Of a stretch of 38,850 nt of DNA, positions 1 through 8,400 are shown piece after piece. Both the position numbers and the translations under genes were made by a program. The DNA is from a virus: IMG/VR virus record IMGVR_UViG_3300048433_000447, positions 1 to 38,850 of that record, one strand, 5' to 3'. The notes beneath the pieces were generated by a model that worked only from the letters and a program-made list of their open reading frames with translations, was not told where the DNA came from and did not search any database. How positions within the stretch are numbered: the stretch's first letter is position 1; each line of letters opens with the position of its first letter.

Positions 1-187
1 CAATTTTATACATAGACATACGTCCTCCGTTAATGGTTAAAATAAAAGGTGAGACGTTTGGTAGTTTATACGATGTGTCTCAAACACCGCCAATGGGGCA
101 GAAAGGAATAAAAGCCCCTAGGGTTACTACTTAACCTGTGATGACCCGAAATAAAATCCGACTAGTGCCAGCATTGTCTGTCGAACT
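1..187. repeat. Left copy of the 187-bp terminal overlap
   Basis: Bases 1-187 repeat at 38664-38850 with one difference (G at 60, A at 38723). The overlap cuts through the 50-residue leftward gene whose start lies at 38682: only its first 19 bases are present in this copy. A physical terminal repeat that splits a gene and sits inside an operon would be odd, so I read this as the overlap of a circular or circularly permuted genome. The unique length is then 38,663 bp. Confidence 0.9.
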
Positions 188-552
188 TCGGGTAATAAAA
201 CGTATCCTTGCAATTCAATCCAACCATTTCCTTTACTAAATGCATTACCAAACAAGAACCCGAACAGTCCTCCACTTGGGTTAGCTTCGATAGTGACAGG
301 TTCGTTAAAGAACGCAAGTACAAATGGTGCAAAGATTACAGCAAAGAGTGTACACAATGCAATGGTTCTACGGACAACTGCACCCGCCACCCCATCACGA
401 CTAGCCGCACGATCAGCAGAGTCATCAGCGACACCCTGCTTCTTGAGCATAGACTCTAGTTGAGCAGACTGAGATTGGGCTTGAGCCGCTATTAGTTTCA
501 TAACGAAACCAGATAGTGAGCCACCTAACATTGCAATGAGTTCTACTGACAT
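127..552 (-). CDS. Holin-like small membrane protein
   Basis: This 141-residue protein has three hydrophobic segments, about residues 5-23, 62-82 and 123-138. The second follows an Arg-Arg pair and the first is followed by a Gln/Ser/Asp-rich soluble stretch. The size and three-segment layout resemble three-transmembrane holins of phages and gene transfer agents. Proteins of this look are common in aquatic phages. It lies at the end of a run of small leftward genes, and its start overlaps the stop of the basic 98-residue gene upstream, so translation is probably coupled. A role in opening the inner membrane at lysis is an inference from topology and position; it could instead be a virion-associated membrane protein. 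Confidence 0.6.
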   Translation of the reverse strand: MSVELIAMLGGSLSGFVMKLIAAQAQSQSAQLESMLKKQGVADDSADRAASRDGVAGAVVRRTIALCTLFAVIFAPFVLAFFNEPVTIEANPSGGLFGFLFGNAFSKGNGWIELQGYVLLPEVRQTMLALVGFYFGSSQVK

Positions 553-848
553 TACTTCTTATCCTTCTTTGCATCCTTACTATTCTTACTCATCATAGTT
601 GGCTTTTTCTTTTTATCTTTATACTGCTCTTCGTATTCTTTTTTAGTCAGACCCATGAGAGCATAGTTCTTCTCAGTTACTTCCATCGTAATGTCTCGTG
701 CCTCATTAGGTAGCTTAGGCTTAGATTCTTTCTTCTTCTTCTCGATGGCACGTTGGTTCTTAGCCGCTTGAATGCGTATCTCTTCCTGATCGTTACGCTT
801 CTTATATTCAGCCATTTGTTTATCTTCTGTTTTCTTTTTCTTAATCAT
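552..848 (-). CDS. Lysine-rich small protein, unknown function
   Basis: A 98-residue protein dominated by Lys and Glu, with charged helical ends and a middle segment (about residues 50-80) that is less charged. Nothing in it identifies an enzyme. It overlaps its neighbours on both sides at start/stop codons. The reading frame could also begin at the internal Met12. Several equally basic small proteins occur in this phage next to lysis and capsid genes, which suggests nucleic-acid or membrane binding, but that is inference only. Confidence 0.7.
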   Translation of the reverse strand: MIKKKKTEDKQMAEYKKRNDQEEIRIQAAKNQRAIEKKKKESKPKLPNEARDITMEVTEKNYALMGLTKKEYEEQYKDKKKKPTMMSKNSKDAKKDKK

Positions 849-1084
849 TATCTATACCTCGCTGTTTTCTTAGCTATACTCTTGGGTTGTTTAACAAATT
901 GTTTACCTGCTTTAGTTCCTTTTCGTTTGGCTTTAGTTGTAGCCGCATACTCCTGTGGGCTCAACGCTTTGATCGCCGCCTCTGGAAGATAGCGTTCGCC
1001 TGTCTTGGCTGATGGCTTGCCAGACTTAGTACGCCACTTCTGTTTACTCCAGTTGGCTAGAGATCGTTGTGATTTCTTTAGCAT
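848..1084 (-). CDS. Basic small phage protein, DUF5872-like
   Basis: A 78-residue basic protein. Its middle part reads like a family found in many aquatic phages and large viruses: a W-x-KQKW start, an 'SGK...TGERYLPEAAIKALS' region near residues 20-42, then 'EYAATTKAK' and a Lys/Gly/Arg tail. I recognise this as the DUF5872-type family from memory; its role is not known. Its ATG overlaps the stop of the 58-residue gene upstream (TAATG). Confidence 0.72.
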   Translation of the reverse strand: MLKKSQRSLANWSKQKWRTKSGKPSAKTGERYLPEAAIKALSPQEYAATTKAKRKGTKAGKQFVKQPKSIAKKTARYR

Positions 1085-1260
1085 TACTTATATCCCCCGC
1101 CCTTAGACTTGTACATACGAGCTAACATCTGAGCTTTGCGTGCTGACCATTGTCCTGCTTTACCACCCTTTGTGCCTGCTTTGATGCGGTTGAACAGTGT
1201 CTTACGCATCGTAGGTTTAGTGTAATTACCCGCTTCGTTTACTCTACTCTTCTTTTTCAT
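1084..1260 (-). CDS. Small basic conserved phage protein (58 aa)
   Basis: A 58-residue protein starting at the ATG at 1260. It contains 'NYTKPTMRK', 'FNRIKAG' and 'QWSARKAQMLA' and ends in a glycine-rich 'KGGGYK'. I have seen this pattern in small proteins of marine phages, usually near structural genes; the function is unknown. The start overlaps the stop of the upstream 66-residue gene (ATGA) and the stop overlaps the next start (TAATG), which strongly supports it as a real, translationally coupled gene. Confidence 0.8.
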   Translation of the reverse strand: MKKKSRVNEAGNYTKPTMRKTLFNRIKAGTKGGKAGQWSARKAQMLARMYKSKGGGYK

Positions 1261-1457
1261 TTCAATAGTCTCCCGCTCAGTAACGCTATGCCCGCTAGAA
1301 CTATCCCTACAAACAACGCACGACCAATCATCAAAGAGGTTGCATCTACAATCCGAAGTATCTGACCTAATACAGGCAGGTGCTTGCTCTCTATATACTT
1401 AGAGGCAGTCTCCACCCACTCTTTTTCTTTTACACTAAACTGTCCGTCTTGTTTCAT
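1257..1457 (-). CDS. Single-pass small membrane protein (66 aa)
   Basis: A 66-residue protein with a charged N-terminal half and one hydrophobic segment near residues 43-62, ending in a short basic tail. It overlaps the PEP-CTERM gene upstream by ATGA and the 58-residue gene downstream by ATGA. The placement among small membrane proteins suggests lysis or envelope work (holin, antiholin or spanin-like), but no family is recognisable. Confidence 0.7.
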   Translation of the reverse strand: MKQDGQFSVKEKEWVETASKYIESKHLPVLGQILRIVDATSLMIGRALFVGIVLAGIALLSGRLLK

Positions 1458-1990
1458 TGTCTTTTCCTAGCTAAGATTAATGTAGCACCACCAACTAAAA
1501 TTAACCCAACCGCAACTGGCTCAGGAATAACTGTTAACGCTGTGTCGCTTTCTATTGTAAAATCAACTGTGCCTGTAGTCATTGGTTCGTAAGATGTAAC
1601 CATAGCCACTAGCTCGTTTGTGAATGTAACATCTGGCAGGTAGAAATATAAGTCCTCACCAACGCCCTCGTTGCTGTCATCGTCCTCGTCATACAACACA
1701 TACGCTCTAGAGAATGAGTTGATGTTACCGAAGTTTATTTCTTCTAGGATGTAAAGGTACAGATAAGGGTCGCTGTATTCTCCTTGATCGGTGGGTGATA
1801 CAAGATCGGCATCGTAGTTGGTAAAAGTTACAGTAGCCTCGCCATCTGCCACTAAGTGATACATCTGATAGAAGTGTGGTTGTTGTTCGATGCTTACTGT
1901 TGAGCTTGGGCTGAGTGTAGCTGTTAAGTCATAGATGTAATCAGCATAAGCCGCACAGCACATTAAACATATTAGTAGTATCTTTTTCAT
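1454..1990 (-). CDS. Secreted PEP-CTERM protein with PPC-like beta domain
   Basis: The 178-residue product begins with a classical signal peptide (MKK, hydrophobic core, likely cleavage after Ala16). The mature part has a beta-rich domain with 'DPYLYLY', an acidic 'DEDDDSN' turn and 'AMVTSYEP', like the bacterial pre-peptidase C-terminal (PPC) fold. It ends with the motif I-PEP (Pro156-Glu157-Pro158), a roughly 17-residue hydrophobic stretch and a basic RKRQ end. That is the PEP-CTERM signal cleaved and sorted by exosortase in some Gram-negative bacteria. A phage cannot use this signal unless the host has exosortase. The gene is embedded in the lysis-type cassette with overlapping neighbours. 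Possible roles are superinfection exclusion, surface alteration or aid in lysis; all are inference. Confidence 0.8.
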   Translation of the reverse strand: MKKILLICLMCCAAYADYIYDLTATLSPSSTVSIEQQPHFYQMYHLVADGEATVTFTNYDADLVSPTDQGEYSDPYLYLYILEEINFGNINSFSRAYVLYDEDDDSNEGVGEDLYFYLPDVTFTNELVAMVTSYEPMTTGTVDFTIESDTALTVIPEPVAVGLILVGGATLILARKRQ

Positions 1991-1994
1991 CGTC

Positions 1995-2144
1995 TCACTT
2001 TTTACTAAAGAAGTTAATTATTTTATATAGCTTGGAGTTCTCAGGCATAAACATACTAATCGTAGCTAGGAGTCCTATAACTCCTATTCCTACCGCAAGC
2101 ATATTACCCTTGATTGCCTCCCAAATTATTTCTATGTAGATCAT
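1995..2144 (-). CDS. Single-pass membrane microprotein (49 aa)
   Basis: A 49-residue protein from the ATG at 2144, with a hydrophobic Gly/Ile/Leu segment near residues 14-33 and a Lys-rich C-terminus. Its ATG overlaps the stop of the coiled-coil gene upstream (ATGA), and it ends five bases before the PEP-CTERM start. The overlap and topology support a real gene in the lysis cassette. A holin, antiholin or spanin component is possible; nothing more can be said. Confidence 0.7.
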   Translation of the reverse strand: MIYIEIIWEAIKGNMLAVGIGVIGLLATISMFMPENSKLYKIINFFSKK

Positions 2145-2896
2145 ATTGGTGTTGCGTCCGTATTTTCATCGTCTCTGTTAAATAAATTTCTAAATGTTTC
2201 TCGTATTGAATTCTGTTGATCAGGTGTCGGTGGCTCTGGAGTAGGGATTGGTTCGTTTAACTTTTCCTCAATCTCTTTTACTTTCTCCTCACCTAAATTT
2301 TTAACCGCCTCTGCCCTTGCCTCCGCCTTAGCTTTCTCTTGTTCTGCATCTACCTGTTTTGCTTTCGTTTCCTCTGAGGCTTTTACCGCTTCTTTTACCG
2401 CCTCTGCGGCTTGCTTTACTTCCTGCTGTATAGCTTTAGCTTCTGCTTTCTCCGCTATGGCTTGTTTCCTAGCCTCTCCTACCTTTACCCCAACAAACGA
2501 CTGAGTGGTAGGTATAACCTCACCCGCATACTTAGATGTTTCTGGTGGCGTTATCGTCCCAGTATCAACGAACTCTGCCACCATCGGTCTTGCTACTTCA
2601 AATACTTCGTGCGAGTTATCAAATATATGGTTAGCCTGAAACGCACCCGCACTACCCATTGCGACCAGACCACTAGCACCCATACTCTGGGCTTGTGCTA
2701 CTACCGCTTGAACAACGCTTTGACCTGCTTGAGATACAGTTTCGGTTGCCACAGTTGTTGTAACTTGGTTACCAGCTTCTGACTCAATGATCTTGCCTTT
2801 GCCACCACTTGATTTAGTTTTGCTTTTAACTTCATAAGTCTCTCCATCGGTGTACATGACACCTTCAAATCGTACCTTCTTACCTTTATCACTCAT
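2141..2896 (-). CDS. Ala/Glu/Lys-rich coiled-coil protein, unknown function
   Basis: A 251-residue protein with three parts: a Lys-rich N-terminus (1-40), a Val/Ala/Gln-rich central region (45-130) that looks like a structural repeat, and a long Ala/Glu/Lys coiled coil (about 135-215) followed by a proline-rich linker and a charged tail. It overlaps the methyltransferase-fold gene upstream (TAATG) and the 49-residue gene downstream. The position between tail-fibre and lysis genes suggests a minor virion or assembly protein. No family is recognised. Confidence 0.65.
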   Translation of the reverse strand: MSDKGKKVRFEGVMYTDGETYEVKSKTKSSGGKGKIIESEAGNQVTTTVATETVSQAGQSVVQAVVAQAQSMGASGLVAMGSAGAFQANHIFDNSHEVFEVARPMVAEFVDTGTITPPETSKYAGEVIPTTQSFVGVKVGEARKQAIAEKAEAKAIQQEVKQAAEAVKEAVKASEETKAKQVDAEQEKAKAEARAEAVKNLGEEKVKEIEEKLNEPIPTPEPPTPDQQNSIRETFRNLFNRDDENTDATPI

Positions 2897-3474
2897 TACT
2901 TTCTTATCAATATATAGTTATAAAACTCTGACGCAGTAAAATCGGGTAGCGTAGGAAACTGTACTTGCAGTTCCTTGTACTCTGTATATTTTTGTGCGTC
3001 TGCAAATATATCCCACCAAATCATTTGTTTATGTTTAATGTTAGAACAACAGTTTCTTACTATATCTAGTCTATCTTTATTAGATACGGCATCTATAAAG
3101 TGATCGATAAGTAATGTATCGCACTCGCCAGCATAGTTGTTAGCATCTGCATTTATTACAGTTATGCGTTTCATTATATCAGGGTTGAGTGCCTGTTGTA
3201 TTTCAATAACATCTGGGTTATATTCTATAACAGTTATTTCAGATACATCTTTATTATTTAATAGCCCCTTCTCACGAATAAGAAAACCCAATCCAGTACA
3301 GATGCAATGACCTTTAGCTATATCTATCTGAGCTTGTAACTCAAGAGCAGACGGCTTACTTTCTAGGTTCTCGTACATATACTGCTTGTCATTATATACT
3401 AAAGTATATTCATTATGATCTGATTTAATCTCAGTATCATTTACTTTAATAGCATCTATGACAGGCAAATCCAT
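2896..3474 (-). CDS. Class I methyltransferase-fold (spermidine-synthase-like) protein
   Basis: A 192-residue protein with a Rossmann-type order of motifs: a glycine turn T-GLGF at 60-64 (motif I), an acidic strand end TVIEYN at 81-86 (Glu84, motif II), NAD at 108-110 (motif III) and LLIDHF at 121-126 (motif IV). This fits an AdoMet-dependent methyltransferase or spermidine-synthase-like fold. The N-terminal 45 residues form beta strands as in spermidine synthases. The glycine motif is shorter than usual, so binding of AdoMet is not certain. It lies between tail-fibre genes and the lysis cassette with overlapping start and stop codons on both sides. The substrate cannot be told. Confidence 0.6.
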   Translation of the reverse strand: MDLPVIDAIKVNDTEIKSDHNEYTLVYNDKQYMYENLESKPSALELQAQIDIAKGHCICTGLGFLIREKGLLNNKDVSEITVIEYNPDVIEIQQALNPDIMKRITVINADANNYAGECDTLLIDHFIDAVSNKDRLDIVRNCCSNIKHKQMIWWDIFADAQKYTEYKELQVQFPTLPDFTASEFYNYILIRK

Positions 3475-3698
3475 TACACACTACTCTTCTTTACCAACTT
3501 CTCGGCAATACTTAATTGATACTCAGCGACATTTAAAGCCCACTTCCCATCACTAGTTTCAAACGGAGAAGTGTGATGTTTTGTAGAGCCTGAATTACTC
3601 CAATAAGAATAATTCATTTGTTGACCTTCAAGGTCTGCTCTATCATTAGCTTCTTGATAGGTTGTATAAACTAAATATATAGGTGTTATTTCTTCCAT
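3474..3698 (-). CDS. Small acidic protein after the tail fibre (74 aa)
   Basis: The start is the ATG at 3698, placed seven bases after a GGGGAG SD site that overlaps the end of the tail-fibre gene. A TTG further upstream at 3713 is in frame, but it would sit on the SD itself. The 74-residue product has an N-terminal 'IYLVYTTYQEA' strand-helix and a Ser/Thr/Gly/His-rich middle. The position right after a fibre gene is typical of fibre chaperones or small fibre subunits, but the family is not recognised. Confidence 0.65.
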   Translation of the reverse strand: MEEITPIYLVYTTYQEANDRADLEGQQMNYSYWSNSGSTKHHTSPFETSDGKWALNVAEYQLSIAEKLVKKSSV

Positions 3699-3700
3699 AT

Positions 3701-5122
3701 CTATACTCCCCAATAAGCTTTCTGTTCGTTAAATGCTACTTCTGTATTTTCAGACGAACCAGATGATAAAATTATTACTTCACTTATATCGCCATCAAAA
3801 TAATCAGAGCCGTTAGATTTACCAATGCTAAAAGCAATTCCAGACACAGTAGTATTAAATGTATCAGTTACATTAGCATATCTACCATTAGTAGTATCTG
3901 ATCTAAATACTGTAGCTGTACCAGATGTACCAGATGGCTTACCCATAGCTAAAAGAGTTGGTCTAGTAAGACTAGTTGTTTCCCCTGCTGTAACATTTAT
4001 ACCATCGCTACCACCCGCTTGAAAAACAGTCCAACCCGCAGATGAACCACCTAAATATATAGAACCTGCTAACGGAGTTCCAGATGACTCTTGATACTGA
4101 GCTATAACTGGATGCTGGTCTGAGTAACTTGTTGTGTTACTTTCTGCATAAACAAGAAAACCTGTGTCATTATCACTTAATAAATTGAGAGCTCTATTTG
4201 GACTCATAAAGTTACTAGTACCATTAAAACTAAAAGCAACATCTCCGTTACTATTTGTTAGTAAAGCTACTGGTGTACTCAATATTGGTTGATTAGCGGC
4301 TGTAGTTTGCACTGCATTATATATATAAGCATCTTTTATGTTGTAAGTCTGAGTACCATCTATTGAAACAGTAAACGCAGAAACTTCACCTACCCCTTGT
4401 CTATTTCCTCCTGTATTACCTGCTAAAAACAATCCAGTTGAAACGCTAATAGATTGTCCAGTAACATCCGCAGTTCCAGATGTGCCATCAACATCAAAGG
4501 TTAAAGTATTACCAGACCTTGATAGCGTATATGTATGATCAGCTCCATCTGATAATGTGGCAGATGTAATAGCAAGAGTTATATCTACATTATTAAATGA
4601 GGCTTTAGTACTACCTGCTCTTCCTTTAGTAGAAAAAATTTCTATACCATCATTTGTTCCATCAAGGTTTTCTAAAATTTGAAATCCATTAGCTCCATCT
4701 ACAGTTTGTTTAAATGTTCCAGAAATAACAAACTCGTTTGATCCTATACCATCAAGGTTGATTCCAGTTCCTACTTGAAGTATTGTTCCTGTTAGCGGAA
4801 TAGTAACTGTCTCTGTGTTTTTGCATTGGTTATACCAAATAGAAACAAATCCAAATGCACTTCTAAAATTACCCAGAGTAGATGTAGAACCATCAGATAC
4901 TAATGTTACTGGAGAGCTATCACTTACCAAACCATTAGAATCAAATGACACATCTGCTTCGGCATTATCGGTTGATCTGCGAGTACGCAAAGCATAACCA
5001 GTATAACTAGGTACAACTTTACGCACTGAGTAAATAGCATTATCATTAGCCTGTCTAGCATCGGATGGAAGTAAACCAACTTGTCTTGTAGCAAGTTGTC
5101 CAAGGTTCAACGATAAAGACAT
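3701..5122 (-). CDS. Tail fibre / receptor-binding protein with arabinofuranosidase-B-like and LamG-like domains
   Basis: A 473-residue, Ser/Thr/Gly/Asn-rich beta protein. Residues 40-58 carry 'YTGYALRTRRSTDNAEADV', the signature of the AbfB-like (alpha-L-arabinofuranosidase B catalytic-like) module used at the front of many phage fibre proteins, followed by 'SIWYNQ' near residue 94. The C-terminal half looks like a concanavalin/LamG-type sugar-binding fold and ends with 'FDGDISEVIIL' and 'NEQKAYWGV', as in other members. It sits after the ejection proteins in the late arm and shares an operon with the 95-residue protein before it. The likely role is recognition or cleavage of host surface glycan. 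Catalysis is not shown. Confidence 0.82.
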   Translation of the reverse strand: MSLSLNLGQLATRQVGLLPSDARQANDNAIYSVRKVVPSYTGYALRTRRSTDNAEADVSFDSNGLVSDSSPVTLVSDGSTSTLGNFRSAFGFVSIWYNQCKNTETVTIPLTGTILQVGTGINLDGIGSNEFVISGTFKQTVDGANGFQILENLDGTNDGIEIFSTKGRAGSTKASFNNVDITLAITSATLSDGADHTYTLSRSGNTLTFDVDGTSGTADVTGQSISVSTGLFLAGNTGGNRQGVGEVSAFTVSIDGTQTYNIKDAYIYNAVQTTAANQPILSTPVALLTNSNGDVAFSFNGTSNFMSPNRALNLLSDNDTGFLVYAESNTTSYSDQHPVIAQYQESSGTPLAGSIYLGGSSAGWTVFQAGGSDGINVTAGETTSLTRPTLLAMGKPSGTSGTATVFRSDTTNGRYANVTDTFNTTVSGIAFSIGKSNGSDYFDGDISEVIILSSGSSENTEVAFNEQKAYWGV

Positions 5123-5125
5123 GAC

Positions 5126-5413
5126 TTATCCTAAAGAACGTACATTAATAGAAGCTGACCCACGAACCTGTGTTTGTCCATCAGGAACAGCAAATGGTCG
5201 TGTAACTCCATACGGAGGAACATAGAAACTTCCTGATGTAGTTCCATCAGATGCAGGTGCTGAAGACCCATAGGCTACATAAGCACCTGAACCAGTAACA
5301 TCTTGTACTTCAATAAAACCACTTACAGTAATAGCGGCAGTACCTGTACCTAAGCTAGTCATTCCACCTACCTGAATAGGTGAGCCTGTTTTTGTATAAC
5401 GATAACCTTGCAT
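5126..5413 (-). CDS. Small beta-rich structural protein (95 aa)
   Basis: A 95-residue Gly/Ser/Thr-rich protein with alternating hydrophobic strands, like a small virion decoration or fibre-associated protein. It has a GGGAG SD site 9-10 bases before the ATG at 5413. It is the first gene after a clear promoter (5438-5466) and lies four bases before the fibre gene, so the two are probably made together. No family is recognised. Confidence 0.65.
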   Translation of the reverse strand: MQGYRYTKTGSPIQVGGMTSLGTGTAAITVSGFIEVQDVTGSGAYVAYGSSAPASDGTTSGSFYVPPYGVTRPFAVPDGQTQVRGSASINVRSLG

Positions 5414-5437
5414 AATCTTTTTTCTCCCTTGCCCTCT

Positions 5438-5466
5438 GTTCTAATAAAATGTTAAACTCTTGTCAA
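5438..5466 (-). promoter_or_regulatory. Late promoter for the fibre/lysis operon
   Basis: On the minus strand there is a perfect -35 TTGACA (5466-5461), a 17-base spacer and a -10 TAGAAC (5443-5438). It lies in the only gap between the 2320-residue ejection gene and the 95-residue gene. The expected transcript starts near 5431 and covers the fibre, methyltransferase-fold and lysis genes. Confidence 0.75.
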
Positions 5467-5471
5467 GTAAA

Positions 5472-8400
5472 TTAATCAAGTAAATCAATTACAGTTCCTT
5501 GCGTCTTACTTTTCTTTTTTCTATCTTTTTTGTCATAAACTTGAGTGCCTACACCAAAGAAACTTAATGTTAAATCAAGTGGTAAATCCTCTAAGTCAAC
5601 ATCTTCATCGATAGCCTCTTTTACATTCTGTAAAAAAATTGGAGCAAACGAATCAAAAGCAATATCTTTTATTTCTTTATCTTCTTTAGTAACCCAATCT
5701 CTTCCGTGAAATGCTTCGTATGTAGCACCAAACATAGGGTGAAGTTTCCATTTAAACATTCTTCCTATTTGTTCGCCTAAATCTATATTCTTTCTATCTT
5801 CTTTAGATAATTGTGGATATTTAATAGCAAGTGCGAATAATCTAAAAGTATTTTTAAATCCACCGCTAATATCAAACCTGCGTTTTCCTACTACTATTTT
5901 ACCATAATCGGCATCTTCTGGATCATCACCTACATCAGCACCGCCTAATTTACATAAGGTTATAATAGTTGCATAAAATGCAAAAAACCCAAACCAAGCC
6001 CTAAATATTTTACGCTGAATTAATCTACCGCTTTTATCTTTTCTTATTTGCAACAACTTATAAGCACTTGTAACTGGCAATGTTAATCGTGAATAAGTTA
6101 GCCGTGGAGAAAAGAACGCATAGCTTAATGCTTCTGCGGCGTTTTCAAAAGATCTAGGCATCGTAGGTCTGCCACTAACGCTATTAATAAATTCAAAATA
6201 TTCTTTAATTCTTTCTTCAGAAGTGGTTTGACCATGTTTGTTAAGAAAGTCAACAGCTAACTGAATACGCATAGAGTTTAAAAAATTAACATACGCACGC
6301 TCAGATGCATCTTTTACGAACTTAACACCTATAGCTTTAAATAATGGTGTATCAAATAATCTTGTAGCAAAGTCCTCTTCACCTTTAAGTAAGCCACCAT
6401 CAATTTCAGAAAGATTTATTCCTAGATTATATAGATCATATTTTTGAGCATTATATTTATTTGCGTTATCAATATCTGTAGCAACACCTGCAACGAAAAA
6501 CCCTAAAAAGTTTTTCATAGTATCACGCATAGCGGCAGGAGGATTTAAACTCCAATAAAAAACACCCTGATTCATTACAGCACTATTGTCTAACATAGAA
6601 AGAGATGCTCTTGAAACTGTAGCTAAATCTAATCCAAGATTTCTAAGAAAGCCACGCCTTCTTCTTTCTATCTCAGCAATTCTTTTATTGATTTCTGTTC
6701 TAAGTCTAGCCCGCTCTCGTAAAAGTTTTTTTAGCTCCTTAGATTGTACCCCAAGAGCTTTTTCTTTTTTCTTTAATTGTACATCAAACTCTTTATTTTC
6801 AATAATTTTATTAAGTTCTTCAATTTGTTTTCTAACACTAGACTGTTTTTTTAAATCAGCTAACTCTCTTTGTGCCTCAGTAACAACTTCTGATTTACGT
6901 TTGCCCATAAGTTTAGGATGCGTTACATCATTAGCTAATTTTCTAATGTTTTCTATTTTCTCACGCAACGCCTGAACTAACTTGTCATCGTATACAGTAT
7001 TAACCGTATTAGCTAAAGCATCTAAATTAGCTATCATTTTATCTAATATTTCTTTAACGGCTTTTACATTAGCAGAATTATTACGAACAATTTTTTCAGT
7101 ATCAAATATTTTTGAAGCCGCTTTTGACAGGTCTTCATCTAATGTAGCTGATATTTTAAGCAAACTAAGAAATGATACATACTGTTTACGAAGGTCATAT
7201 TGTTTAAGTGTGTTTTCTGCAATTGCTTTCTTAATATCTCTTACGCTAAACTCTTGACCATCTTGTTCTAGTACACGTTTAATTCTATTAATAATTGAGT
7301 CTTTGTCGAGAGGCTTACCATCTTTAACATCGTCACTAATAAACAACTCTGCTAACCTAGCACATAGTATTTCTGGTCTATCTTTATAGTTATCAGTTTC
7401 TAATATACCACCTCTTGCACGAGCATCAGGAATACGTTGTTCTTTACCTCCAAATTTGCCAAAAAATTTACCTGCTCTATTTGAAATGTCTTTAACAGCT
7501 TTTCTAGCTTTAGCTAAAAAACTTTCTTTCGGAACATTTTCTCTAGTATACTTAAAATAATCATCTACTTGTCCATCATAGTATTCGTCATCTTCTTGGT
7601 TTACTGCGGTTTCTGTATTATCAATACGCTCATTAAGTTCTGATAGCTTTCTAGCTCTGGTTCTTAAATATTGCTCGTCTAATGAAGACAACCCTTCTGG
7701 ACTAGCTTCTAGTGCTTTTCTTAAAACATTTTCTTCTGTGTAATCGTCTCTAATAGTATTTCTATGACTACCAAGAACTCGTGCAGTTTCAGAGCGTGAC
7801 TCAACAAGTATTTGAGCAAACTGTTCTATTTTAGATTTTTGAAAAATAATTTTATCTTCAAGGCGTTGACTAGCTTCTAATTGACCGTTTATTTTTAAAT
7901 CATTTAATTGCGACTGCATTGATCTAACAGACTGGTCTAACAAGCTAACAGCTAAAACAAAACCTGCTTGTTGAGTGCTATTGAAAGTTACTCTTCCTTT
8001 TTCCATTCCTTTCAATACATAAATGTTAGTTATTTCTTCAATAAACAAAACTTGATCAAAATTGCCATCAGCATCTAAACCATAAAACTTTACAGCCTCT
8101 GCCATTTGGTCTTGAAAAGATATTCTATCAGAAGGTATTAATACATTTAGATCAAGACCGCTTGCTAAATCTGCATAATTATCAATAGTAGTATCAAGAT
8201 ACAAACTGCTAGATGTAGAGCCACCCTGCACAGAGTTTAGGAAATCATTTAACTCATCATCACTAAAACTTCGTTGCTCTTTGCCACCAAATTTACTAAA
8301 GTATTCACCTACATATAAAGTTTTGTGTAACGCACTATTTCGTAATTTTGGATTGTCTTCATAAAGTTCTGCTCCTCGTTCATATTGATCCATTTTTGCT

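Noticed and set aside
1-187. Fixed direct terminal repeat as in T7
   Set aside because: It splits the 50-residue gene and lies within the leftward arm; circular overlap explains it better, though read coverage was not available.
6586-7257. Long plus-strand frames opposite the giant ejection gene (129 and 91 residues)
   Set aside because: They are antisense to Lys/Glu-rich coiled coil and read as Ser/Leu/Phe-rich strings without an SD; typical shadow frames.
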